From positions 529,349 through 593,348 of the forward strand of contig NZ_MUJK01000004.1 in the NCBI RefSeq assembly GCF_002906155.1: a DNA stretch of 64,000 bases, given 5' to 3'. A program made the position numbers and the translations under genes. Under the pieces are notes generated by a model that made no database searches, was not told where the DNA came from, and worked only from the letters and a program-made list of their open reading frames with translations. This DNA is from Pseudomonas laurylsulfativorans (GTDB lineage: Bacteria; Pseudomonadota; Gammaproteobacteria; Pseudomonadales; Pseudomonadaceae). Shown here one piece after another: positions 54,342 to 63,965 of the stretch; position 1 is the first letter of the stretch, and each line of letters opens with the position of its first letter.

Positions 54342-55622
54342 TCAGATCGCGCTGAGCGCGTTATCCAGCGTGTCAACGAACAGGTCCGCGTGATCGCGGC
54401 CGAACACCAGCGGCGGGCGCAGTTTGAGAATGTTGTCGCCGGCGCCGATCTTGCTGATCAGCACACCGTTTTCGCGCATGTCGTTGACCACCTTGCGCGC
54501 CTCCAGCCCGGCCGGCTCCTTGCTGGCGTGGTCACGCACCAGTTCCATGGCGAAGAACAATCCCTTGCCGCGCACGTCGCCGATGATCGAGTGTTTGCCG
54601 GCCAGTACTTGCAGGCGTTGCTGCACATAGGCGCCGACGCTTTGTGCGTTTTTCAGCAGTTGCTGTTCTTCGATCACATCCAGCACTGCCATGCCGACCG
54701 CCGCCGCCACGGGCGAGCCGCCGAAGGTGTTGAAGTACATGGCGTGGCGACCGAAGGATTCGACCAAGGCCTTGTGGGTGATCAGCCCGGCCAGTGGATA
54801 GCCGTTACCCATCGGTTTGCCGAGGGTGACGATGTCCGGCACCACGCCGTGGGCCTGATGGCCCCACAGGTGATCGCCGGTACGGCCGAAACCGGACTGC
54901 ACTTCGTCGGCGATGAACAGCCCGCCCGCCGCACGGATCAGCTTTGCTGCCTTGTTGACGAAGCTGGCCGGCACCCGGGGCAGGCCTTCGTTGGCGAACA
55001 GGGTGTCGATCAGCAGTGCGGCTGGGCGAATGCCCTGGGCCTGCATCGAGGCAATCGCCGCCGCGACATTGGCCGCGTACTGCTCGGCCAGTTGCGCCTC
55101 GGTGGTGCCGGCCGGTGCGTGGTACAGGCACGGAATCGGCACAGCCCGGGCATGGGCGGCGAAGGGCTCTGGCGAGGGCAGGGCGGTGGTGACTTCGGCC
55201 AGCGACGCCGAGTTGCCGTGGTAGTTGTAGTCACTGACGATGATGCCGGTGCCACCACTGGCAAAGCGTGCCAGACGCAGCGCCAGCTCATTGGCCTCGC
55301 TGCCGGTGCAGGTGAACATGGCGGTGTCCAGCGGCTCGGCGAAGGTCGCGGTCAGGCGCTCGGCGTAGCGCACCACTTGCTCATCCAGGTAGCGGGTGTG
55401 GATGTTCAGCGTGGTCGCCTGGCGGTGCATGGCCTCGGTCACGTGGGGGTTGCAGTGGCCGACGCAGGGCACGTTGTTGTAGACGTCGAGGTAGCGGCGA
55501 CCGTCGACATCGAATAGCCAGACGCCTTCGCCACGCACCAAGTGCAGGGGTTTGTCGTAGAACAGCGGCGAGGCGCTGCCGAGCACGCGATGGCGGCGCT
55601 GCAGGAGAGTCTCTTCAGGCAT
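54342..55622 (-). CDS. Class III PLP enzyme, probable amino-alcohol-phosphate phospho-lyase
   Basis: The 426-residue class III aminotransferase-fold enzyme has SGSEAN-like CTGSEANELALRLAR for PLP phosphate, ADEVQSGFGRTG, and the PLP Lys in LGKPMGNGYPLAG. The KPMGNG motif and NNVPCVGHCNPHVTEAMHRQ resemble the vertebrate ethanolamine-phosphate and phosphohydroxylysine phospho-lyases (AGXT2L1/2), more than GABA or ornithine aminotransferases. Expected reaction: elimination of phosphate and ammonia from a phosphorylated amino alcohol to give an aldehyde. Its start overlaps the permease stop by 8 bases; the kinase gene follows after 9 bases. Confidence 0.78.
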   Translation of the reverse strand: MPEETLLQRRHRVLGSASPLFYDKPLHLVRGEGVWLFDVDGRRYLDVYNNVPCVGHCNPHVTEAMHRQATTLNIHTRYLDEQVVRYAERLTATFAEPLDTAMFTCTGSEANELALRLARFASGGTGIIVSDYNYHGNSASLAEVTTALPSPEPFAAHARAVPIPCLYHAPAGTTEAQLAEQYAANVAAAIASMQAQGIRPAALLIDTLFANEGLPRVPASFVNKAAKLIRAAGGLFIADEVQSGFGRTGDHLWGHQAHGVVPDIVTLGKPMGNGYPLAGLITHKALVESFGRHAMYFNTFGGSPVAAAVGMAVLDVIEEQQLLKNAQSVGAYVQQRLQVLAGKHSIIGDVRGKGLFFAMELVRDHASKEPAGLEARKVVNDMRENGVLISKIGAGDNILKLRPPLVFGRDHADLFVDTLDNALSAI

Positions 55623-56928
55623 GGTCTGGAACCTCGATGACGGTGGTGCGACGGTTGCGCAGCAGGTAATTGAAAATGCACAGGGTGAAGGTCACGGCGA
55701 GGGCGATCAGCATCAGCATGTCGAGCTGGAAGCAGGCGGCGATCACCACCAGCGTCAGGGCCAGGCCCAGCCACGCAACCCGTTTGCCGCCGAGCAAAGT
55801 GAACGGGCGTGGCAGGTCCGGTTGACTGTTTTTGATGCGCAGGTAAGCGCCGAAAATGAACAGGTAGCAAACGTTGAGCAGCAGCACGACCGCGAGCATC
55901 ACCGTGGCCGGGTCCACTTCGGACAGCGGCAGACCAATGGCACCGATCAGCAACAGCGCCGGCCAGGGCGTGCCGCGTTTGCCGGTCTTGCCCAGCCATT
56001 GCGGGAACAGGCCGTCGCGGGCCATGGCGAACAGTTGACGGGAAGCGGCGTAGACCAGGGAAAAGAAGGTCGCGATCAAGCCGAACACCGCGCCGCAGCC
56101 AATCACCTTGGCCAGCCATGAGCCGTCACCGAAGGCGCTGTTGCTGGACATCGCCGCGTACAACGGATCACCTGCCGAACCGACCAACTCGACACCACCG
56201 GCACCCGGTGCGCACACCAGCACCACCAGTGCCGTCACGAGCAAAGTGCCGATCGCCGCCAGAATGCCCCGTGGCATGCTGCGGCCGGGGTTGTGCGCTT
56301 CTTCGGCGGCCGAGCCGGTTTGCTCAACGGTGATGAACAGCCAGATGGCGAACGGCACGCAGGCGAAGATGCCGCCGAGGCTCACCGGCGTTGCGACGCT
56401 GGCGGGCAGTTTCAGCAGATTGGCCAGTTCGACATGGGGGGCCATGGCGACGCCGAACGTGAGCAGGGCGATCACGGCGATGATGCCCGCGATGAAGGTC
56501 AGGCCCATGGCCTCACCGACGCCGCGCATGTGGATGCCGACGATCACCGCGAACAGGGCGATCTTCACCGGCCAGCCGCCAAGGCCGAAAATCGATTCGG
56601 TGTAGGCGCAGATAAAGGTCGCGGCGGCACCGGTGCCGATGGTCAGCGCCAGTGCGCAAGCCACACCCACCAGATAACCCACGAATGGCCCGAAGGCGCT
56701 TTGCGCATAGACGAATACGCCGCCGGCGCTGGGCAATGCGGTGGACAGTTCCGCCACGCATAACGCCAGGCCGCCGCAGAGCAGGGCCATCAACAACGTG
56801 GCGATCAGCATGTTCAACCAGCCACCGGCCGCCAACCCGAAGTTCCAGCCGGAAAACTGCCCGGCCACCACCAACGCAATTCCGAGACCGGCTATCTTTG
56901 GCCAGCCCAGCGCACTTTTCTTAAGCAC
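55615..56928 (-). CDS. APC-family amino acid/amine permease
   Basis: The 437-residue protein has about 12 hydrophobic segments and the APC start pattern LGWPKIAGLGIALVVAGQFSGWNFGLAAGG. Conserved VYAQSAFGPFVGYLVG and SLVYAASRQLFAMARDGLFPQWLGKTGKRGTPWPALL follow. It probably imports the amine used by the kinase and phospho-lyase of the same operon. First gene of the operon. Confidence 0.87.
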   Translation of the reverse strand: MLKKSALGWPKIAGLGIALVVAGQFSGWNFGLAAGGWLNMLIATLLMALLCGGLALCVAELSTALPSAGGVFVYAQSAFGPFVGYLVGVACALALTIGTGAAATFICAYTESIFGLGGWPVKIALFAVIVGIHMRGVGEAMGLTFIAGIIAVIALLTFGVAMAPHVELANLLKLPASVATPVSLGGIFACVPFAIWLFITVEQTGSAAEEAHNPGRSMPRGILAAIGTLLVTALVVLVCAPGAGGVELVGSAGDPLYAAMSSNSAFGDGSWLAKVIGCGAVFGLIATFFSLVYAASRQLFAMARDGLFPQWLGKTGKRGTPWPALLLIGAIGLPLSEVDPATVMLAVVLLLNVCYLFIFGAYLRIKNSQPDLPRPFTLLGGKRVAWLGLALTLVVIAACFQLDMLMLIALAVTFTLCIFNYLLRNRRTTVIEVPDHA

Positions 56929-57452
56929 AGAAGTCTCCCGCGACCCGAAGGCCGATTTATTGTTTTAGTGAGAAATGGAGGGGTTCAGCGTTGCATTGCA
57001 GGGCACCCTGAAGCGGGTTGTGCCCTGAAGGTCGGTTTCGATACTACGCCCGGGGTGCAGCGCGGTATGTGTGCACCCATGCCATGTGGTTGGTTGTGGG
57101 TGCCAGATTTATGTTAGCTGGCGTAGATCACTGTGTCCGAGCTTGCTCGCGATGGCGGCGTGTCAGTCAGTGGAGATGTTGGATGTGCCGGCCTCTTCGC
57201 GAGCAGGCTCGCTCCCACAGGGGATCTTTGGTGAACACAGGATTTGTGAACGACAAAAAATCCAATTGTGGGAGCGGGCTTGCCCGCGATGGCGGAGTGT
57301 CAGGCGACAGTGATGTTGGATGTGATGGCCTCTTCGCGAGCAGGCTCGCTCCCACAGGGGATCTTTGGTGAGCACAGGATTTGTGCACGACAAAAAATCC
57401 AATTGTGGGAGCGGGCTTGCCCGCGATGGCGGGGTGTCAGGCAACCCAAATC
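56929..57452. repeat. REP-rich intergenic region with a 137-bp tandem duplication
   Basis: REPs of the GCGAGCAGGCTCGCTCCCAC and GGGAGCGGGCTTGCCCGCG types alternate from about 57137 to 57433. The block starting GATCTTTGGTGAACACAGG at 57223 recurs at 57360, a period of 137 bases. The first 200 bases (56929-57130) should contain the permease operon promoter; nothing specific was recognised. Confidence 0.75.
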
Positions 57453-59579
57453 TCAGATGCGAAAGCTCCCCACCAATTGATTCAATCGCCCGGCCTGTTG
57501 TTCCAGCTCGGTACAGGCCCGCAATGTCGCTTGCAGGTTCTCCACTCCTTGCTGGTTCAGGGTGTTGATCCGGGTGATGTCGACGTTCAAGGCTTCGACC
57601 ACGGCGGTCTGTTCCTCGGTGGCGGCGGCGACGGACTGGTTGACGTTGTCGATCTCACCGATGCGCTGGGTCACGCTGCCCAGGCGGGAGCCGGCGAGGT
57701 TGGCGATGGTGACGCTTTCTTCGCTGTGGCGCTGGCTCTCGGTCATGGTGGTGACCGATTGCCGTGCGCCCACTTGCAGTTCCTCGATCATCTGCTGGAT
57801 CTCCAGCGCCGAGGCCTGGGTGCGTCCGGCCAGGCTGCGCACTTCGTCCGCCACCACCGCAAACCCACGACCCGCTTCACCGGCCCGCGCCGCTTCAATG
57901 GCGGCGTTGAGCGCCAGTAGGTTGGTCTGCTGGGAGATGCCCTTGATCACCTCGAGGATCTGCCCGATGTTCACGGTCTTGTCGTTGAGCACTTCGATGT
58001 TGGCGCACGAGGCACTGATCTTGCCGGACAGTTCGTTCATCACCTCGATCGTGCGCTGCACCACCTGACGCCCATCCTCGGCTTGCTGTCGTGCAGACGA
58101 AGCCTGTTGCGAGGCATCCGAGGCGTTATGGGCGATCTCTTGGGCAGCCGCGCCGAGCTGGTTGATCGCCGCCGCCACGCTGTTGGTGCGGGTGGATTGA
58201 TCGTCGAAATTGCTCATCGAGGCGTTCGAAGCATCCAGTACGCGCCGCGCGCCTTCATTGACGCCCAGGGCGGCAGACGACACCTCGCGGATTGAATGGT
58301 GGATGCGCTCGACAAAGCGGTTGAAGGCGGTCGCCAACTGGCCGATTTCATCCCGCGATTGCACTTGCAGGCGCCGGGTCAGGTCGCCTTCGCCGAGGGA
58401 GATGTCCTCCATGACTCGGGTCAGCACTTGCAGCGGCCGGGTGATGCGTTGCGCCGTGTACCAGATCAACAGCAGGCCGAGCAGGGCCGAGCCGCCACCG
58501 AGCAGGAGCTCCAGCGCAGTGCTTTGCACGCCTTGGGCATCGAGTTCTTTCTGCAGGGTAGTGACCGGTGCCAGCAACACGCTCTGCGGCACACCGACCA
58601 ACACGCCCCAGGGTGCGGCGCCGGCAATCGGTGACAGCGGTTCAAGCACCTTGATTTGCCGGGCGTCGACAAACACTTTGGGCTGGCCCTGACGCAGGCT
58701 GTCCATCACCTCGGCGTTGTCCATCGGCTGACCAAGGCGACCGACGTCCTGGCTGTTGGCGGAGATCACCCCGCGCGGGCTGACGATGCTGATCTGGCCG
58801 TTGCCATCGAACAGCTCACGGGCGCTGGCCTCGCTGTTTTGTTGCAGGGCGGCGAGGTTGATGTCCAGCCCGACCACCGCGATGACTTTGCCGTTCTCCA
58901 TCAACGGGAACGCCACACTGGTCACCAGTTTGCGGCTGCCGGAGGCCTCATCGAAATACGGTTCCAGGACACAGGCCTGCCGGGTGTCGCGGGCACAGGT
59001 GTAGAAGGCGTTGTACGGTGCGCCGCTGGGGCCTGGTTCGGTGTTGGCGAGCAGGCCTTCGTCACCGATCACCGCTTGCAGTTCGCCCGGTTTGCTCTGC
59101 ACCCAATACAGGGCGAAGCGTCCGGTTTCGTTGCTGCCAAGTTCCGCCTGGTTGGCGAAGTCGGCGTCGGCGCCGTCGAGTCCGCCGGGTTCGAAAATGA
59201 CATAAAGCCCGAGCAGGTCGGGCTTGTCGATCAAGGCCTGGTGCAGCTGGGTACTCAGCTCCTGGCGCAGTTGGTGGCGGGTCAGGCTGCCCTGTTGTTG
59301 CAGCTGTCGCAGGTACAACAGGTACCGCGATAACCCTTGGCCGTATTCGTGGGTCTGCATGAAGGTGCGTTGCACCTGCATGGCCTGCACTTTGCCCAGG
59401 GCTTGCATGTGTTCCCTGGCCGCATTGGCGAGCATGTCGCCGCTGGCCTGGGCCACTTGCTGGCTGCTCTTGTGGGTCTGATAGAGCGACAACCCCATCA
59501 ACAAGCCGACGACCAGCAGCAGGCAGAGGCCGGCGAGGAGGGCGATCTTGCTCTGGATCGCCAGGAATGTTCTGTGCAT
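57453..59579 (-). CDS. Methyl-accepting chemotaxis protein (Cache-type sensor)
   Basis: The 708-residue chemoreceptor has a first membrane helix (KIALLAGLCLLLVVGLLMGLSL) and a large periplasmic Cache-type ligand domain (about 40-345, with FPLMENGKVIAVVGLDINLAALQ). A second helix (ALELLLGGGSALLGLLLIWY), a HAMP domain (ITRPLQVLTRVMEDISLGEGDLTRRLQ) and the cytoplasmic signalling hairpin (EAARAGEAGRGFAVVADEVRSLAGRTQ) follow. The ATG at 59579 with AAGG upstream is preferred to a start 13 codons earlier. Next to an amine permease operon, it could sense an amine or amino acid; the ligand is unknown. Confidence 0.9.
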   Translation of the reverse strand: MHRTFLAIQSKIALLAGLCLLLVVGLLMGLSLYQTHKSSQQVAQASGDMLANAAREHMQALGKVQAMQVQRTFMQTHEYGQGLSRYLLYLRQLQQQGSLTRHQLRQELSTQLHQALIDKPDLLGLYVIFEPGGLDGADADFANQAELGSNETGRFALYWVQSKPGELQAVIGDEGLLANTEPGPSGAPYNAFYTCARDTRQACVLEPYFDEASGSRKLVTSVAFPLMENGKVIAVVGLDINLAALQQNSEASARELFDGNGQISIVSPRGVISANSQDVGRLGQPMDNAEVMDSLRQGQPKVFVDARQIKVLEPLSPIAGAAPWGVLVGVPQSVLLAPVTTLQKELDAQGVQSTALELLLGGGSALLGLLLIWYTAQRITRPLQVLTRVMEDISLGEGDLTRRLQVQSRDEIGQLATAFNRFVERIHHSIREVSSAALGVNEGARRVLDASNASMSNFDDQSTRTNSVAAAINQLGAAAQEIAHNASDASQQASSARQQAEDGRQVVQRTIEVMNELSGKISASCANIEVLNDKTVNIGQILEVIKGISQQTNLLALNAAIEAARAGEAGRGFAVVADEVRSLAGRTQASALEIQQMIEELQVGARQSVTTMTESQRHSEESVTIANLAGSRLGSVTQRIGEIDNVNQSVAAATEEQTAVVEALNVDITRINTLNQQGVENLQATLRACTELEQQAGRLNQLVGSFRI

Positions 59580-59633
59580 TGGAAATACCTTTTTCCACGC
59601 GGGCAATGGCGTGGCCACTGCCCGCGGCCGAGA

Positions 59634-60956
59634 TTAGAAACCGGTGGCGAACACCACCTGGGCGTAGACGTTCTTGTCGTTGTTACCCAGTTGGGTGCCG
59701 CCGTCTTCGGCGCTCTTGTCCGGTTGGTAGATGCCCACCAGTGGCATCACGGTCAGGTGGTCGTTGACGTGCCATTCGGCGTACAGGTCGACTTCGTGGC
59801 CATCGGTGTTGCCCAGGTTGCGGTCGATGGTGTCGTAGTTGAAGTACATCGCGCCGACGTTGAGGTTCTCCAGCGGCGAGACTTTCAACGTGACGTTCTG
59901 GATGCGCGAGTTGCTGTTGAACGGTCCGGCGTAGTTGCCCGCGACCTCGCCCTGGAACCAGGTGCCGTAGCCACGGCTGAAACCGTAGAACAGGGTGTCG
60001 TAGCCTTCCGAGAAGCGGCTGTAGCGGTAGCTGGCGCTAGGTGTCCAGACCGCGTCGGAGAAGGTCCAGCCGGCTTCCAGGTACCAGGCGTCTTCGCTGG
60101 AGGTGTTGGGTTTGTCCTGCTTGGCGTACTCACCGGACAGGAACAGGTCTTTCACCCCGGCGTTGCCCGCCGCACGCAGGCTGTAGGTCTTCATGCCGTC
60201 GCGTTCGAGCTGGATCGGCGAGGCGTACTGTTCATCGATATCGGTGGTCTTGATGTAGGTCAGGCCGACCGTGCCGGCCTCGGCCACGTGCTCCAGGGTG
60301 CCGACGTACATTTCGGTCTTGGCCTGGGCGCGGTTGTCGGATTTGAGCCACATCAGGTCACTGCGCCAGCCTTCCTTGCCGCCCAGACGCAGTACGGCGG
60401 TTTCGTCGAAGGCTTTGCGTGCCGCCAGGTAGTAGGCGCCGCCACGGTTGAACTCGCCATCGGCCAGGCCCTTGCCCATGTTCAAGGCATCGCCATCGAT
60501 CAGGAAGCCATCACCGACCACGATATTCTGGCGACCGAAGGACAGGTCGACGCCGTCCTTGCCCAGGGCGCTGAACAGGTCGGCCGAGCGCCAGCCGAGG
60601 TAGGCGTCTTCGAACTTGGTGGTGCGTTCCGAACCATCACTGAAACCGGCGGCATCGCCGTCCCCCCAGGTGCCGGAGCTGAGCATGTTGCCCGCACCGT
60701 AAGCCGTGCCCGCACCGCCCAGGCCCTTGTCGAAACTCAAACCATATTTGATGTAGCCCTCGCGCCACGACGAGCTGCCTTCACTCAGGCGGCCGGACAG
60801 GGCGTAGTTTTCCTGGCTGTGGAAAATGCCGAACACGGCTTCGAGGGTAGCGTTCAGGTGGCTGTCGTCATCGGCGTAGAGTTCATAGGCACCGGCATTG
60901 CCGGCACTGATCATCAGCGCGAGCGTCGAGAGACGAAGCAAGGGGGACTTGAGCAT
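59634..60956 (-). CDS. Outer-membrane beta-barrel porin (alginate-export/AlgE-like)
   Basis: The 440-residue protein has a signal peptide (LLRLSTLALMISAGNAGAYE) and repeated amphipathic strands, ending in a phenylalanine (VVFATGF) recognised for barrel assembly. The strand text (EDAYLGWRSADLFSALGKDGVDLSFGRQNIVVGDGFLIDGDALN) resembles the alginate_exp family of specific porins. It lies upstream of, and on the same strand as, the chemoreceptor and is divergent from the cytochrome and aldehyde dehydrogenase genes. Substrate unknown. Confidence 0.75.
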   Translation of the reverse strand: MLKSPLLRLSTLALMISAGNAGAYELYADDDSHLNATLEAVFGIFHSQENYALSGRLSEGSSSWREGYIKYGLSFDKGLGGAGTAYGAGNMLSSGTWGDGDAAGFSDGSERTTKFEDAYLGWRSADLFSALGKDGVDLSFGRQNIVVGDGFLIDGDALNMGKGLADGEFNRGGAYYLAARKAFDETAVLRLGGKEGWRSDLMWLKSDNRAQAKTEMYVGTLEHVAEAGTVGLTYIKTTDIDEQYASPIQLERDGMKTYSLRAAGNAGVKDLFLSGEYAKQDKPNTSSEDAWYLEAGWTFSDAVWTPSASYRYSRFSEGYDTLFYGFSRGYGTWFQGEVAGNYAGPFNSNSRIQNVTLKVSPLENLNVGAMYFNYDTIDRNLGNTDGHEVDLYAEWHVNDHLTVMPLVGIYQPDKSAEDGGTQLGNNDKNVYAQVVFATGF

Positions 60957-61238
60957 GGTGAGGCATCCGTTCTTGTTCTTGAGCGCAGGTTTGCGGTCTT
61001 TTTAGATACTAAGGCCCGACTTTTCTTTGCCCTTTTCCCTGTTTGCCAATTAGTTGGTTGTGCATGCCAGATTGGCCGGTTTGGCAGCCCGGCCAACACA
61101 ACTGGCACGCAGGGCAAAACCTGCGTGCCGGCGACCACCGACAATCCCTACCAACCTGCCGGAGCACCGTTGCCTCGGCATTTTTAGTGTTGGTGTTCGT
61201 CTGCTGACGAACGCGTGGATTTTCAAGGTCGTTTTCCT

Positions 61239-61628
61239 ATGTTCACTTCGTTGCGTTTGCCCCTCATCGGCTTGCTGTCCTTCACCCTGGTTCAGGCGGT
61301 GTCCGCCGCCGAGTGCGCCACGGATACCCGTCGTGGTGCCGAAGTGTTTGCCACCGAGTGCAGCGTCTGCCATGCGGTGACCAAGGGCACGACCGGCATG
61401 ATGGGGCCGAACCTGTTCGGCGTGTACGGGCGCAAGTCCGGCTCGCTGGCGGGTTTCAGCTACTCCCAGGCCATGCGCGACAAAGACGTCGACTGGCAAG
61501 CCGAGAACATCACGCAATTGATCACCCAGCCCCAGGCCTTCGTGCCGGGCACCTACATGCCGTACATGGGCCTGGCGTCCGCCGACGACCGCCAGGCGGT
61601 CGCGTGCTTCCTCAAAGAACAACACTGA
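61239..61628 (+). CDS. Class I cytochrome c
   Basis: A 129-residue periplasmic cytochrome: signal peptide MFTSLRLPLIGLLSFTLVQA with cleavage near VSAAE, heme motif Cys41-Ser-Val-Cys44-His45, and axial Met candidates Met107 or Met110 in YMPYMG. It fits the cytochrome c2/c550 size class. It probably passes electrons from a periplasmic dehydrogenase. It lies 138 bases before an aldehyde dehydrogenase gene, with a REP pair between them. A longer reading from 61215 is possible but lacks a good ribosome site. Confidence 0.85.
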   Translation: MFTSLRLPLIGLLSFTLVQAVSAAECATDTRRGAEVFATECSVCHAVTKGTTGMMGPNLFGVYGRKSGSLAGFSYSQAMRDKDVDWQAENITQLITQPQAFVPGTYMPYMGLASADDRQAVACFLKEQH

Positions 61629-61661
61629 TCAGACGGATTACCGCCTGACAACCAACCACCC

Positions 61662-61747
61662 CCTGTAGGCGCTGGCTTGCCAGCGAAAGCGACCTTGAGT
61701 CCTGCACTGCCCGTCAAGACGCTATCGCCAGCAAGCCGGCTCCTACA
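61662..61747. repeat. Inverted REP pair between cytochrome c and aldehyde dehydrogenase genes
   Basis: CCTGTAGGCGCTGGCTTGCC faces its inverse ending in CGGCTCCTACA near 61747. Confidence 0.8.
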
Positions 61748-61766
61748 CCTGAATGAAAGGTGAATT

Positions 61767-63257
61767 ATGAGCAACGTTGAAATCCTGCCCCAGGTTGCTG
61801 CATTCCTAGAGCGTCGTCATGGCTGCTTCATTGACGGCCAGTGGGTATTTGCCGAGGGCGACAGCATCGCCGTGGTCAACCCGGCCACCGGGCAAACCCT
61901 GTGCGAAACCCTGGATGCACCGCTGGACATCGTCGAGCGTGCCGTGCAGTCGTCGCACAAGGCGTTCAAGTCCGGCGTGTGGTCGAGCCTGCGTCCGGCC
62001 GACCGTGAACGCATCCTGCTGAACTTCACCCGCCTGGTCGAAGAACACGCCGAAGAGCTGGCCCAGCTGGAAACCCTGAGCCAGGGCAAGTCGATCAACA
62101 TGGCCCGCGCGCTGGACCTGAACGCCACCGTGGAATTCATGCGCTACATGTCCGGCTGGGCGACCAAGATCGAAGGCCAGACCTTCGATGTGTCGATCCC
62201 GCTGCCTCCTGGTGCGAAGTTCACCGCGTTCACCAAGCGTGAGCCAGTAGGCGTGGTGGTTGGTATCGTGCCGTGGAACTTCCCGCTGCTGATCGCCGCC
62301 TGGAAACTGATGCCGGCCCTGGCCACCGGTTGCACGGTGATCATCAAGCCAGCGATGGAAACCCCGCTGACCGCCATGCGCCTGGCCGAACTGGCGCTGG
62401 AAGCGGGCATCCCGGCCGGTGTGTTCAACGTGGTTACCGGTGGTGGTGCTTCGGTCGGTGGCGTGCTGACCGCGCATCCGTTGGTGAGCAAGGTGTCTTT
62501 CACCGGCTCCACCGCCGTGGGCAAGAGCGTCGGCGTGGCGTGCATGGAAAACATGACGCGCTTCTCTCTGGAGCTGGGCGGCAAGAACCCGATGATCGTG
62601 CTCGCCGATGCCAACATCGAAAAAGCCGTGCAAGGCGCGATTCTCGGCGGCCTGCTCAATAACGGCCAGGTCTGCGCCGCTGCGTCGCGCTTCTACGTAC
62701 ACCGTTCGATCCACGATCAATTCGTCGAAGCCCTGGCGGCCGCCGTGTCGGCGATGCCGATTGGCGCCGGCATGAACTGCGACGCGGCCATCAACCCGCT
62801 GGTGTCGCGCAAGCAACAGCAAAGCGTGCTCAAGCACATCGAACTGGCTCGCCAGGAAGGCGCGCGCGTGGTGACGGGCGGTGAGTTGCTGCAAGGCGAC
62901 GGTTTCTTCGTGCAGCCGACCATTCTGGCGGACATCGACCACAGCATGGCCGTGGCCCGCGAAGAAGTGTTCGGTCCGGTACTGGGCGTGATGCCGTTCG
63001 ACGACGAAGACGCCGTGATCGAACTGGCCAACGACAACCGCTACGGTCTGGCTGCGAGCCTGTGGACCAACGACCTGGGCAAGGCCATGAACCTGGTGCC
63101 ACGCATCGAAGCCGGTACGGTCTGGGTCAACGCCCATGTGCTGCTCGATCCGGCGATGCCGTTCGGTGGCGTCAAGCAATCGGGCATGGGCCGCGAGTTT
63201 GGCCGTGCGGTGATCGAGGCTTACACCGAGCTCAAGTCGGTGTGTATCGCCCATTGA
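61767..63257 (+). CDS. NAD(P)-dependent aldehyde dehydrogenase (FeaB/PadA-like)
   Basis: The 496-residue ALDH superfamily enzyme has catalytic Cys303 (NNGQVCAAASRFY), general base Glu269 (LELGGKNP), Asn171 (PWNFPL) and a Rossmann signature FTGSTAVGKSVG. The overall pattern resembles phenylacetaldehyde dehydrogenases. It could oxidise the aldehyde produced by the phospho-lyase operon, or aldehydes from amine oxidation. Neither link is proven. AAAGGTGAATT upstream of the ATG is the ribosome binding site. Confidence 0.87.
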   Translation: MSNVEILPQVAAFLERRHGCFIDGQWVFAEGDSIAVVNPATGQTLCETLDAPLDIVERAVQSSHKAFKSGVWSSLRPADRERILLNFTRLVEEHAEELAQLETLSQGKSINMARALDLNATVEFMRYMSGWATKIEGQTFDVSIPLPPGAKFTAFTKREPVGVVVGIVPWNFPLLIAAWKLMPALATGCTVIIKPAMETPLTAMRLAELALEAGIPAGVFNVVTGGGASVGGVLTAHPLVSKVSFTGSTAVGKSVGVACMENMTRFSLELGGKNPMIVLADANIEKAVQGAILGGLLNNGQVCAAASRFYVHRSIHDQFVEALAAAVSAMPIGAGMNCDAAINPLVSRKQQQSVLKHIELARQEGARVVTGGELLQGDGFFVQPTILADIDHSMAVAREEVFGPVLGVMPFDDEDAVIELANDNRYGLAASLWTNDLGKAMNLVPRIEAGTVWVNAHVLLDPAMPFGGVKQSGMGREFGRAVIEAYTELKSVCIAH

Positions 63258-63965
63258 TCAACCTATGGGAGCGACCGTGCTGGCGAAAAACGTCAGGTTA
63301 ATGCGGTCTTGTAGGAGCCGGCTTGGCGGCGATGGATTGTAGGAGCCAGCTTGCTGGCGATGGGCTCAAGTGCGCCGCGTTTATCCGGTTTATACGCGTT
63401 ATCGTTAACGACCATCGCTGGCAAGCCAGCTCCTACAGGAGACCGCGTCCGAGTCGAAATGATGTGAACACCAAACGGTAGGAGCCGGCTTGCTGGCGAT
63501 GGTCTCAAGGGCGCGGCGTTTATCCGGTTTATACGCGTCATCGTTAACGACCATCGCTGGCAAGCCAGCTCCTACAAGGGACCGCGTCGAATGATGTGAA
63601 CGCCAAACTGTAGGAGACAGCTTGCTGGCGATGGACTCAAGGGCGCCGCGTTTATTCAGTGCATACGCGTTATCGTTAACGACCATCGCTGGCAAGCCAG
63701 CTCCTACAAGGGACCGCGTCCTGGTCGAAATGATGTGAACGCCAAACTGTAGGAGCCGGCTTGCTGGCGATGGACTCAAGGGCGCGGCGTTTATCCAGTT
63801 CACACGCGTCATCGTTAACGACCATCGCTGGCAAGCCAGCTCCTACAGGTGACCGCGTCCTGGTCGAAATGATGTGAACGCCAAACTAATGAAATGGCTA
63901 CCCCCCCGCTGCCCCCTGTGATCGCCCACTAAGCTTTCACAGAGGGCTCATCGGAGATCATTGCC
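63258..63965. repeat. Tandem REP array, four units of 131-140 bp, before an IS110-like start
   Basis: The repeated block containing ATCGTTAACGACCATCGCTG occurs at 63402, 63541, 63672 and 63812, with periods of 139, 131 and 140 bases. Length differences come from a short indel near GGTCGAAATGATG. Each unit carries facing REPs (CTGTAGGAGCCGGCTTGCTG and inverse). A partial extra REP sits at 63309-63360. The stretch 63888-63965 (a poly-C run CCCCCCC, then GAGGGCTCATCGGAGATC) resembles the end of a mobile element. Confidence 0.85.
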
